DNA from: Candidatus Latescibacter sp.
Lineage (GTDB): Bacteria; Latescibacterota; Latescibacteria; Latescibacterales; Latescibacteraceae
NCBI GenBank assembly: GCA_030692375.1
Contig: JAUYCD010000171.1
Location: forward strand, 1-32,883
Length of the DNA stretch: 32,883 bases
Direction of reading: 5' to 3'
How positions within the stretch are numbered: the stretch's first letter is position 1; each line of letters starts with the position of its first letter. The notes below the pieces were generated by a model that was not told where the DNA came from, ran no database searches, and saw only the letters and a program-made list of their open reading frames with translations. Shown here in pieces: positions 1 to 6,482 of the stretch. Both the position numbers and the translations under genes were made by a program.

Positions 1-116
1 CGGAAGAATTTTGCTCTTTTTCATTTTGCACCTACAAGGTGTGTGGAAATCCAAAAATATAGTTTATCATAACACCTTGTAATATATACTATTTATACAA
101 ATAATGCAAGTACTTT
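1..116. other. Intergenic start of window with a 10-bp inverted repeat
   Basis: No gene is visible. TACAAGGTGT (33-42) and ACACCTTGTA (72-81) form a perfect 10-bp inverted repeat with a 29-nt AT-rich spacer, just downstream of the minus-strand propeller gene. It could help end that transcript, but there is no U-run directly after the stem, so an intrinsic terminator is not claimed. Confidence 0.4.
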
Positions 117-1637
117 TTATAAAATTATCGCTGGATTGGGGCTCTCAGATGAAAGCCCGTCATCCCTGGAAAAGGTTTTCCAGGACTGGCCATCATACTT
201 TGAAAGACCTCTATCGGTGGCAAACCAATAAACACCGTCCGGACCTTCTGTTATTGACAGGATGTTTGAAGAGAGAAGCTGGTCGTTTCCGGGATAGGTT
301 TTTAAGATATGCCCGTCATAAAGGGTAATTCCTTCCCTGACTCCGAACCATACCGAGCCGTCGGAGTTCATCGCAACCGCCCGTATCACGTTGTTCCGGA
401 GACCATCAGCAGTGGTGTATGTTTTCCAGGTAAGACCGTCATACCTGGTGACTCCCGAAGGAGTGGTGGGATTGTATACAAACCACTTGGTATTCTGATC
501 GTCAACATATATCTCGCTCACCTGATTTTGGGCCAGACCGTCCGTGGTTCTAAACAGTTTCCATGAATTCCCGTCATAGCGGGCCACTCCTTTGTCGGTG
601 GCCAGCCAGATAACACCCTCACGGTCACAAGCTACAGCTTCGACATGATTTGAAGGTAAGGGTGTATTCCAGATTGTATACCAGATAATTCGTTTGCCAT
701 CGAAGCAACTGATTCCCTTGTCTGCATTCTTGTGACAGAACCAGATACGGTTATCCCTGTCGACCGCCAAACCGCTGACCCGGTCGCTTATCAAGCCATC
801 GCTCTCCCGGTATGAAGTCCATACGTTTCCATCGAAACAGGATACCCCTCCCTCGGTGGCAAACCATTTCCGGCCGTTTTGATCCAGGGCGACAGCATTT
901 ACAGAATTGCTTACAAGGCCATCTAAAATATGGTAAGATTTCCAGGTTTTTCTGTCATAGCAGGATACTCCTCCCAGAGTGGCGAACCATAGATTTCCCT
1001 CCGAGTCAAACAATGCCTGCCTGACATTATTGTCGGTAAGCCCGTCGGTAGTGGTGTAGCGCTTCCAGGTACTGCGGTCAAAGGTATACAGTCCATTATC
1101 AGTGGAGATCCAGATTCTGCCGTCCTTTCCAACTGTCAGCCCTTGAATGGTGCCGTTAAAACTTTCCTCAGGTTTCATGTTTCCCCATGAAGTCCCATCG
1201 TACGATAGAATGCCGCCTCCGTTGGAGCCCAGCCATAATATCCCCTTCCGGTCGCACAACATGGAATTGATACTTTTTTTTTCCAACCCAAGGGTTGAAT
1301 TGCTGAAGGTCGTCCAGTTTTTCCCGTCAAACCGTTTGAGAAGAGGATAAGTATATAATAAACCACTAAATCCGAACCACGTGTTTCCTCTGGTATCGCT
1401 GGCAACGAAAGTCTGATTCAAGGATATGAGATTTCTGTCCGTATAACGGGTATAGGTGCTGTCCCTAATGTTCCACAGCACAGGCAGCGTGGTGGTTGCG
1501 CACCAGAGGGCATCACCCTGGACAGATATATCGTTTATGTTGTTGCCGTTGATAAAATATTTCCAGACGCCATCGCCGTGAGATGTCCCAGGCAACAAAA
1601 AGAAAATGATGGGGATTATTCTAAGGATAAGCCGCAT
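117..1637 (-). CDS. Secreted beta-propeller protein (two-component regulator propeller repeats)
   Basis: About 506 aa. The N-terminus (MRLILRIIPIIFFLLPGTSHG) is a Sec signal peptide, so the protein is exported. The rest is a chain of roughly 42-45-residue repeats of the type 'DGL..N.V.A...D..G..WFAT..GVS.YDG..WKSY', the Reg_prop blades that form the periplasmic sensor of hybrid two-component systems. No transmembrane helix, Y_Y_Y domain, kinase or regulator follows, so this is a free-standing propeller, perhaps a ligand-binding or surface protein. The last repeat breaks off shortly after a 'DDGLSS' start; either the N-terminus completes that blade or the gene is trimmed. ATG at 1637 is preferred over an upstream in-frame GTG (1643), because the ribosome-binding site GGAGG (1643-1647) overlaps that GTG and sits 5 nt before the ATG. 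Confidence 0.85.
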   Translation of the reverse strand: MRLILRIIPIIFFLLPGTSHGDGVWKYFINGNNINDISVQGDALWCATTTLPVLWNIRDSTYTRYTDRNLISLNQTFVASDTRGNTWFGFSGLLYTYPLLKRFDGKNWTTFSNSTLGLEKKSINSMLCDRKGILWLGSNGGGILSYDGTSWGNMKPEESFNGTIQGLTVGKDGRIWISTDNGLYTFDRSTWKRYTTTDGLTDNNVRQALFDSEGNLWFATLGGVSCYDRKTWKSYHILDGLVSNSVNAVALDQNGRKWFATEGGVSCFDGNVWTSYRESDGLISDRVSGLAVDRDNRIWFCHKNADKGISCFDGKRIIWYTIWNTPLPSNHVEAVACDREGVIWLATDKGVARYDGNSWKLFRTTDGLAQNQVSEIYVDDQNTKWFVYNPTTPSGVTRYDGLTWKTYTTADGLRNNVIRAVAMNSDGSVWFGVREGITLYDGHILKTYPGNDQLLSSNILSITEGPDGVYWFATDRGLSKYDGQSWKTFSRDDGLSSESPNPAIIL

Positions 1638-1643
1638 GATCAC

Positions 1644-1954
1644 CTCCAGGAAGTTGAAAGAGGCATCTGGAAAGATGGAAACAGGAGAAATTTACCAAAA
1701 TGAATGATATGATATTTTTCCCATATCTGCAAGAAAAATTGCATGGGAAAAATGTTGATTTCCACCGTTAAATTGCAAATTGGACGACGTCATGCCGAAC
1801 TTGTTTCGGCATCTATTTACAAACCTGTAATCTTTTATATTCTCCGGAGCAATAATATAGGAAGATTTCATTAAAAAGGCGCTTAAAAAAAAGCGCCTTA
1901 TAAAATCTCTCTCATCGTATGCAGGGTCATCACTTCACCCAATGGTGTTTTCTT
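1644..1954. other. Intergenic region with REP-like hairpin and rpmA terminator
   Basis: No gene is seen in these 311 bases. A REP-like palindrome ATGCCGAA-CTTGT-TTCGGCAT lies near 1792-1812. The same 'GTCATGCCGAACTTGTT' text reappears inverted near 15481-15500. The intrinsic terminator of the ribosomal operon is listed separately. Confidence 0.5.
1871..1900 (-). terminator. Intrinsic terminator of rplU-rpmA
   Basis: A perfect 9-bp stem (AAGGCGCTT 1876-1884, AAGCGCCTT 1891-1899) has a 6-nt loop. On the minus strand it is followed by a short T-run. It begins about 55 nt after the rpmA stop codon. The plus-strand side lacks a T-run, so it should act in the minus direction. Confidence 0.8.
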
Positions 1955-2212
1955 TTATTCTATGGCATACACGCTGATCTTTTTCCTTAATTTACCCAGA
2001 CGCTCGAATGTGACCTTGCCGTCGACAAGGGCATACAAGGTATAATCTCTGCCCACACCCACATTGGTGCCGGGATGGAACTTGGTGCCGTGCTGACGGA
2101 CGAGAATGCTCCCGGCGGAAACAAACTCGCCGCCGAACTCCTTGATACCGAGTCTCTGCCCGGCGGAATCGCGTCCATTCCTTGAACTGCCTACACCCTT
2201 CTTATGCGCCAT
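1955..2212 (-). CDS. rpmA: 50S ribosomal protein L27 (bL27)
   Basis: 85 aa, usual length. The protein lies near the peptidyl-transferase centre and helps position tRNA. The N-terminus [20 protein letters not shown] and '[20 protein letters not shown]' are diagnostic. ATG at 2212 is chosen: it gives the canonical MAHKKG start and has AGGAG seven bases upstream, whereas an in-frame TTG at 2218 would add only two residues. The mature N-terminus is present directly, without the cleaved extension found in many Firmicutes. It lies 31 bp after rplU in the conserved rplU-rpmA operon and is followed by the terminator at 1871-1900. Confidence 0.97.
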   Translation of the reverse strand: MAHKKGVGSSRNGRDSAGQRLGIKEFGGEFVSAGSILVRQHGTKFHPGTNVGVGRDYTLYALVDGKVTFERLGKLRKKISVYAIE

Positions 2213-2243
2213 GAGCAAACTCCTGATTCATCATGTCCATTTT

Positions 2244-2558
2244 TCAAACGATTTGAATACTGTCCACCATAATTTCGGTGAAATCCTGACGGTGACCGCG
2301 TTTGACAGAGTAATCCTTGCGTCTTTTCTTCTTGAAAACTATGATTTTTTTATCTTTTCCCTGCCCGGTAACAGTGGCCTCAACCGTTGCCCCGTTGACA
2401 AATGGAGTACCGATAGCTATATTCTCACCATCGTTCACCAGGAGGACTTCGGGAATCTGGATTTTGCTTCCCACTTCCAGATCATACTTGGGGACCCTTA
2501 GTTTCTCCCCTTTTTCGATCTTATATTGAAATCCCTTTATATCAACTACTGCGTACAT
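2244..2558 (-). CDS. rplU: 50S ribosomal protein L21 (bL21)
   Basis: 104 aa, the usual length. It binds 23S rRNA in the large subunit. '[20 protein letters not shown]', '[21 protein letters not shown]' and the basic middle are typical of bL21; most homologues read 'YAVIxTGGKQYRV' near the start, so this copy is slightly divergent there. A strong GGAGGG ribosome-binding site precedes the ATG. The promoter at 2635-2663 fits transcription of rplU-rpmA as a two-gene operon. Confidence 0.97.
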   Translation of the reverse strand: MYAVVDIKGFQYKIEKGEKLRVPKYDLEVGSKIQIPEVLLVNDGENIAIGTPFVNGATVEATVTGQGKDKKIIVFKKKRRKDYSVKRGHRQDFTEIMVDSIQIV

Positions 2559-2634
2559 ATTTCACCCTCCGGCGAAGAACCACGATTAAATCTTTTCCGG
2601 ATCCGGTAATCCGGCTAATCTTTATAGATTTGCA

Positions 2635-2663
2635 AATATAAAAAGAGTTTCATAAAGAGTCAA
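2635..2663 (-). promoter_or_regulatory. Sigma-70-like promoter of rplU-rpmA
   Basis: On the minus strand TTGACT (2663-2658) and TATATT (2640-2635) are separated by exactly 17 nt. The predicted transcription start is near 2628, giving a leader of about 70 nt before rplU. The leader contains the palindrome CCGGATCCGG, which may fold. Confidence 0.7.
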
Positions 2664-2761
2664 GGGAAAAAATCTTCTGGCCATCCCTGGAAACATTTTT
2701 TTAGGACTTGAAAGGCAAAAGAAGAAAGAACGAAATCTTTTTCGTTTGGGCTTTGGTGATG

Positions 2762-2781
2762 GGATTCAGCGCGCTGAATCC
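2762..2781. repeat. Perfect 20-bp palindrome downstream of the HD-GYP gene
   Basis: GGATTCAGCG followed by its exact reverse complement CGCTGAATCC, about 25 nt beyond the HD-GYP stop codon. No T-run follows on the minus strand. It may be a terminator-like or mRNA-stabilising hairpin, or an operator for the rplU side. Confidence 0.5.
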
Positions 2782-2803
2782 GTACAAAGGGGGACGGCGC
2801 GCT

Positions 2804-4039
2804 TTACCCTCGCTCATACCTGCCGGCCACTGCTTTTATCGAAGGAAGGACGGAGAAAAATGCCTCGATGATTTCAGGGTCGAAGTGGCGCCCGCTTCCA
2901 TTTCGCATTTCATCGAGCACCCGGCTTTCATCCCACGCTTCTTTGTATACCCGCACGCTTGAGAGGGCATCGTACACATCGGCAATGGCCACGATACGCC
3001 CGAAGAGAGGGATTTCTTCACCGCGCTTGGGCGTCGGTTTGCCTTCACTGTCGGCATGACCGGGAAGAGGCTCTCCGGTTGATATATCCACATGACCGGG
3101 ATAACCGGTGCCGTCGAAACATTCATGGTGATTCAACGCCACATCTTTTGCCGCCTCATCCAGATCGGAGGCCGGATCGTTAAAAAGCCTTGCCCCGGCC
3201 ACAGTATGCTGTTTCATGATCTCATATTCGTCCACAGCCAGCCTGGCAGGTTTTTTCAGGATGAGGTCGGATATAGCCACTTTCCCCACATCATGGAGCA
3301 TGGCGGCCATGCGAAGCACATCGCGGTTCCGTTCGGTCTCCCCGGCGGATATTCCTCTTTTCCCGGCCCAGTTCTCATAAATCTCCACCGAGTAACCCGC
3401 CACGCGGTTCACATGATTGCCGGTTTCTTTCGGGTCGCGGAGCTCCGCCATGCTGATCATGCGCAGAATGATGGTCCGCATGAGATGAGCGCGTTCGAGG
3501 GCGGCGGCGGCCTGTGAGGCAAAATAATTCACATAATGCTCGATGGCCTTGTCAAACGGGATTACCTGACGGTCCTTGTCCATGGCGTTAATCAACTGGA
3601 GAACGCCGATGATTTTTCCGGTATGCGTTTTGAGGGGAACGGTCAGGATGGAACTGGTCCGGTAACCGGATATCCGGTCGTACTGCTTGTCAATTTGAAA
3701 GGGAAGCGTACCGGGAAGATTATAAGCATCGGGGATGTTGAGGGTTTCCCCGGTCATGGCGGCATATCCGGCGAGAGAGTTTTTGTTCACCGGTATGCTA
3801 AAAGTGTTATATACGAGCTTCCGCCCCGGTTCCAACCTTGCGGAAAGAGTGTCGTTCTGTGTGAAACTGAACAGCAGCCGGTCTTCCTGTTTAATGTACA
3901 AGGAACCGGCGTCACAGCGAACAAAATCCCGTGCCGATTGGAGAATTCGCTCCATGAGGAGGTCGAAATCTCTGATTCTTGAGGAATCGATGCCGATGGT
4001 AATGAGTTCCCGGAGACGTCCGGTTTCATCTTCGATCAT
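2804..4039 (-). CDS. GAF domain / HD-GYP cyclic-di-GMP phosphodiesterase
   Basis: 411 aa, cytoplasmic, with no signal or membrane segment. Residues about 18-185 form a GAF sensor domain ('DFVRCDAGSLYI', 'SILTVPLKTHTGKIIGVLQLIN'). Residues about 195-400 form an HD-GYP domain: the metal-binding HD pair is H249-D250 in 'MLHDVGKVAISD', HHE is at 304-306, the GYP motif at 312-314, and 'IVAIADVYDAL' follows. The family hydrolyses cyclic di-GMP, so the protein probably adjusts c-di-GMP in response to a small ligand bound by GAF. Odd point: about 27 residues (TGEPLPGHAD and onward) lie between the GYP motif and 'EEIPLFGRI', where usual members have a short loop. It is monocistronic, between the csp terminator and the rplU promoter. 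Confidence 0.93.
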   Translation of the reverse strand: MIEDETGRLRELITIGIDSSRIRDFDLLMERILQSARDFVRCDAGSLYIKQEDRLLFSFTQNDTLSARLEPGRKLVYNTFSIPVNKNSLAGYAAMTGETLNIPDAYNLPGTLPFQIDKQYDRISGYRTSSILTVPLKTHTGKIIGVLQLINAMDKDRQVIPFDKAIEHYVNYFASQAAAALERAHLMRTIILRMISMAELRDPKETGNHVNRVAGYSVEIYENWAGKRGISAGETERNRDVLRMAAMLHDVGKVAISDLILKKPARLAVDEYEIMKQHTVAGARLFNDPASDLDEAAKDVALNHHECFDGTGYPGHVDISTGEPLPGHADSEGKPTPKRGEEIPLFGRIVAIADVYDALSSVRVYKEAWDESRVLDEMRNGSGRHFDPEIIEAFFSVLPSIKAVAGRYERG

Positions 4040-4074
4040 CTCTAAGCTCTCCCTGCTTCTCCCGTTTCCTGGAA

Positions 4075-4112
4075 TAAAAAATCCCCCGCTTCAACATCTT
4101 GCAGGGGATTTT
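4075..4112 (-). terminator. Intrinsic terminator of the cold-shock gene
   Basis: An inverted repeat (AATCCCC...GC at about 4081-4089; GC...GGGGATT at 4101-4110) has an 11-nt loop. It is flanked by an A-run on one side and a T-run on the other, so it can work in both directions. It lies about 20 nt after the csp stop and separates csp from the HD-GYP gene. Confidence 0.8.
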
Positions 4113-4132
4113 TTTTATTCTATGTGATTCGA

Positions 4133-4339
4133 TTATTTTTTTGCCTTGACCACATTCACTGCCTGAAGGCCTTTGGGACCTTTTTCCACATCGAACTCAA
4201 CCGTATCGCCTTCGTCCAGGCTTTTATATCCGGCCGAATTGATCGCAGAATAATGAACAAATACATCTTCACCGCTGGCCCTCTGAATAAATCCGAACCC
4301 TTTTTCACCGTTGAACCACTTTACCGTGCCTTTTTCCAT
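4133..4339 (-). CDS. csp: Cold-shock domain protein (CspA family)
   Basis: 68 aa, the full length of the family. A single OB-fold binds single-stranded RNA or DNA and acts as an RNA chaperone. The RNP1 motif KGFGFI (about residues 13-18) and RNP2 motif VFVHY (about 26-30) are intact, with the typical start [19 protein letters not shown] ribosome-binding site (GGAAGGTG) lies 4-5 nt before the ATG. A promoter at 4570-4598 predicts a leader of about 220 nt, as in classical csp mRNAs whose leaders respond to cold. A terminator follows directly. Confidence 0.95.
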   Translation of the reverse strand: MEKGTVKWFNGEKGFGFIQRASGEDVFVHYSAINSAGYKSLDEGDTVEFDVEKGPKGLQAVNVVKAKK

Positions 4340-4569
4340 GGATCACCTTCCCTTTTTGTTACATTCTTTCATACAGTCCCGCATGTGCAACGCGGACCCA
4401 CTTTTTTTGTACAGCCTATCGTTGCCTTTAAACGCAAAAAACCGCTCTTTGGCCCGTCTTTGAGCCTCAGGAGCGATTTCTTGAATTGCTGGGGTTTGTA
4501 CGAAAAGCCATGAAAAAATTTCCCGGACAATCAAAGCTCAACAACGGTGTACAGATATTCTGCACGGAA

Positions 4570-4598
4570 AATATATATCATATCCCGAAGAAAAACAA
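4570..4598 (-). promoter_or_regulatory. Putative sigma-70-like promoter of the cold-shock gene
   Basis: On the minus strand TTGTTT (4598-4593) and TATATT (4575-4570) have 17-nt spacing in a very AT-rich stretch. The predicted start near 4563 gives a leader of roughly 220 nt, matching the long leaders of csp genes. Confidence 0.5.
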
Positions 4599-4654
4599 GA
4601 TTTTTTTTAGGATTTTTAAAAAAAATATATTTCTATATGTATTGAGTATATAGA

Positions 4655-4757
4655 TCCTGAAACGAGTTCAGGATGACACGTGTCATGCGCTGGCTTCGAC
4701 AGGCTCAGCCAGCGGGCACTGAGCTTGTCGAAGTGCCGCTTCGCGGGAACGATGAAA
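4655..4757. repeat. Composite palindromic repeat (copy 1)
   Basis: Outer element: hairpin TCCTGAA-ACGAG-TTCAGGA (4655-4673), palindrome ATGACACGTGTCAT (4673-4686), then 'GCCGCTTCGCGGGAACGATG' from 4735. The same text occurs inverted at 15460-15526. Inside copy 1, in place of a short 'CCGAACTTGTT' linker, lies a second element of about 48 bp: 'CTGGCTTCGACAGGCTCAGC' plus 'GGCACTGAGCTTGTCGAAGT'. That inner element recurs inverted and expanded at 10524-10636. No protein is encoded; this is a nested, REP-like repeat family. Confidence 0.7.
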
Positions 4758-4833
4758 CCGTTTACCCCCTGAAGGGGGCAAGGGAAGTTTGCTCCTTACT
4801 CCTGACTTCTGACTCCCGGATTCTTCCCTTCTT

Positions 4834-5433
4834 TTACCATTTTTCCCAATGGATGTTGGCCGGGTCCCACTTATCCTTGGGCTTTTCCGCTCCGGTAGGA
4901 TAGCCGATGGAGATGATATTAAGCGGCTGGATCTCCTCAGGCAGACCAAGCACCCGTTTGACATACCTGGTCGGCTCCGGGTTGAGCCAGATGCCGCACC
5001 ATACCGCGCCCAGCCCTATAGCTTCGGCGGCCAGCAGGATATTTTCAGATGCGGCGGAGCAGTCCTGTATCCATACCTCGCTTTTACTCTTGCGGGTATT
5101 GCCGCAGACCACAATGGCGGCTTTGGCCTGGGCGATATGCTTGGTATAGGGCGAGGAGAAGGAGAGCGTATCCAAAGTCGCCCGGCTGGTCACCACCACA
5201 AAAGCCCAGGGACGGTTGTCCCCTGCGGTGGGAGAGGCCATACCGGCGCGGAGAAGGGTTTCAATCTGCTCTTTGGTTACCGGTTTGTCAAGGTATTTCC
5301 GCACGCTTTTCCGGCTGTGAATGACTGACAATGCATCCGGGATTTTAGCATTTCCCTGGGCAAAAAGCGTTATCGGTATAGAACTAAAAATCAGCGCTGC
5401 GAATACTGCAAGAAACAGGAATCTCTTAATCAT
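4834..5433 (-). CDS. Exported nitroreductase-family flavoprotein (paralog 1)
   Basis: 199 aa. Residues 1-25 (MIKRFLFLAVFAALIFSSIP...LFA) form a Sec-type signal peptide without twin arginines. The mature part is a compact nitroreductase: 'SRKSVRKYLDKPVTKEQ' supplies the FMN-phosphate arginines, 'ASPTAGDNRPWAFVVV' is the substrate/FMN loop, and 'LLAAEAIGLGAVW' plus 'ISIGYPTG' complete the fold. Members reduce nitro groups, quinones or flavins with NAD(P)H. An exported FMN enzyme is unusual, and its partner is unknown. ATG at 5433 is chosen, with AAAGGA upstream; an in-frame start at 5490 would overlap the antitoxin-like gene. It is near-collinear with the paralog at 8439-9047. The two flank the cassette array. 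Confidence 0.88.
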   Translation of the reverse strand: MIKRFLFLAVFAALIFSSIPITLFAQGNAKIPDALSVIHSRKSVRKYLDKPVTKEQIETLLRAGMASPTAGDNRPWAFVVVTSRATLDTLSFSSPYTKHIAQAKAAIVVCGNTRKSKSEVWIQDCSAASENILLAAEAIGLGAVWCGIWLNPEPTRYVKRVLGLPEEIQPLNIISIGYPTGAEKPKDKWDPANIHWEKW

Positions 5434-5486
5434 GGTTTGGCGTCCTTTGTGAAGGGTGGGTTTATGGTATTGAAATTGGATTTTCA

Positions 5487-5714
5487 TCAAGGTCTGTTCT
5501 TTTCGATTTCTGCAAATACCTGTTCCGCCGGGATTGCCGCCATTTCACCCCGCTCGAATGCATCAATTCGGTCTTCTGTTTCTTGAGCCCACAATGCATC
5601 AATGGTTTTCCTTGAACGAAATTCAAAGCTGGAAAGGAGGCTCTCAACCAACTCGGCGCGTTCAACAGGCGACAATTTCAATGCTTCCTCGAGAATCTGG
5701 TCATGGTTCGGCAT
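5487..5714 (-). CDS. Orphan addiction-module antitoxin-like protein (Unstab_antitox/TIGR02574-like)
   Basis: 75 aa, the usual length. 'ILEEALKLSPVERAELVESLLSS' followed by a 'RIDAFERGEMAAIPAEQVFAEI' tail is characteristic of the small antitoxins normally paired with a RelE/ParE ribonuclease or gyrase toxin. Here no toxin follows: the next gene downstream is the nitroreductase, 53 bp away. A good ribosome-binding site (GGAGAGGTG) precedes the ATG. The gene begins about 70 bp after the last attC, so it is either the terminal cassette with its attC and toxin lost, or a resident orphan antitoxin. It could act as a decoy antitoxin for a toxin elsewhere (inference). Confidence 0.75.
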   Translation of the reverse strand: MPNHDQILEEALKLSPVERAELVESLLSSFEFRSRKTIDALWAQETEDRIDAFERGEMAAIPAEQVFAEIEKNRP

Positions 5715-5786
5715 ATATCACCTCTCCTTTGCACTCGTGATATCCTATATTCTCACACATCGTCGAAAACTGCTCAATCTTCTTCG

Positions 5787-5845
5787 GCATAACGTTAAAG
5801 CTCAGAAGAGGCGTACTCGCATTCCTCTGGAGAGCTTTGATATAC
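5787..5845 (-). other. attC site of cassette 3 (59 bp)
   Basis: Read on the minus strand: R'' GTATATC (5845-5839, degenerate), arms GAGCTTT (plus 5832-5838) and AAAGCTC (plus 5797-5803) forming a perfect 7-bp stem, an inner 5-bp stem CCTCT/AGAGG (5824-5828 / 5807-5811), then R' GTTATGC (5793-5787) preceded by AAC. The length equals the classical 59-base element. The stop codon of the upstream gene (5849) lies 3 bp away. Confidence 0.75.
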
Positions 5846-5848
5846 ATT

Positions 5849-6397
5849 TTATATTTTTTTCCAAAGATTTATAAAAGATATCCTAACATCTTTTATGCTT
5901 TGAAATGTTTCTTGATAGCTAATCTCATGTTTTTCTGGTAATGAATTACAATCTTCTTTAAATGGATTTTTAAAACCTTTTCTATGTTTAAACGAATTAA
6001 CTTTATTTCTCATTCTAAAAATATTGTTAAAGTAGTCTATTTCACCAAGTTTAATTTTATAATAATTTTCTATTAATTCAACTATTTGATTAATTTTTAA
6101 ATCAAAAATGGTTTTATTAGGTTTTATATTTTTGGTGTTGTGATATGCTTCTGAAGCTAAACACCACAGTTCCCATTCAACGAGAGCATTTAGCTCACAT
6201 AGAGAAGCACGGATAGCAATTTCCTTCCATTGCATAGGAATAAAATATGCATTTGCTTCATCATCATAATGATTGAATTCATTTTTATTAGATCTCTCAT
6301 TTATTTTTGAATATTCTAACTCCGCTGAACATTTTATATTTTTTAAAAAAGACTCAATAGCACTTAGTTCAATATCTAGTAAAATTAATTTGCTCAT
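5849..6397 (-). CDS. Hypothetical AT-rich cassette protein, possibly HEPN-like
   Basis: 182 aa, not recognised. It is mainly helical and rich in Lys, Asn, Ile and Glu, with no signal or membrane segment. 'FRMRNKVNSFKHRKGF' (about residues 127-142) resembles the RN...H segment of HEPN-type helical proteins, but the Arg-His spacing is longer than the usual Rx4-6H, so a HEPN call is only suggestive. Base composition is far more AT-rich than the neighbours, pointing to foreign origin. ATG at 6397 is chosen for its AAAGGA ribosome-binding site; an upstream in-frame start would run into the preceding attC. It is the third cassette gene and ends 3 bp from attC 5787-5845. Confidence 0.75.
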   Translation of the reverse strand: MSKLILLDIELSAIESFLKNIKCSAELEYSKINERSNKNEFNHYDDEANAYFIPMQWKEIAIRASLCELNALVEWELWCLASEAYHNTKNIKPNKTIFDLKINQIVELIENYYKIKLGEIDYFNNIFRMRNKVNSFKHRKGFKNPFKEDCNSLPEKHEISYQETFQSIKDVRISFINLWKKI

Positions 6398-6410
6398 TTT
6401 ATTTTCCTTT

Positions 6411-6482
6411 ATATAACACCAGCGCTCACTGGTGAAGATGAAGCGAAGCGGAATCCCTGTCAATTGCAGCGCCTTGTTAGGC
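6411..6482 (-). other. attC site of cassette 2 (72 bp)
   Basis: Read on the minus strand: R'' GCCTAAC (6482-6476), then AAGGCGCTG, and at the other end GAGCGCTGGT leading to R' GTTATAT (6417-6411). The GGCGCT/AGCGCT arms (plus 6468-6473 and 6421-6426) pair with one wobble, and an unpaired G follows on one side, as in folded attC sites. The TAA stop of the upstream gene (6477-6479) is inside R'', a hallmark of cassettes. R' departs from GTTRRRY at one position. Confidence 0.78.

Larger units (their letters stand above)
4340..4833. other. csp leader and palindromic repeat cluster
   Basis: The part from 4340 to about 4563 is the predicted csp leader. It contains a 63-codon open frame (4534 to 4343, TTG start, no clear ribosome-binding site) ending just before the csp start; it is not called as a gene. 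From about 4655 to 4757 there is a repeat cluster, listed separately. The rest is the 3' flank of the nitroreductase gene. Confidence 0.5.

Noticed and set aside
117-1637. Hybrid two-component sensor kinase
   Set aside because: Propeller repeats match the sensor part of such kinases, but no membrane helix, kinase or regulator domain follows before the stop codon.
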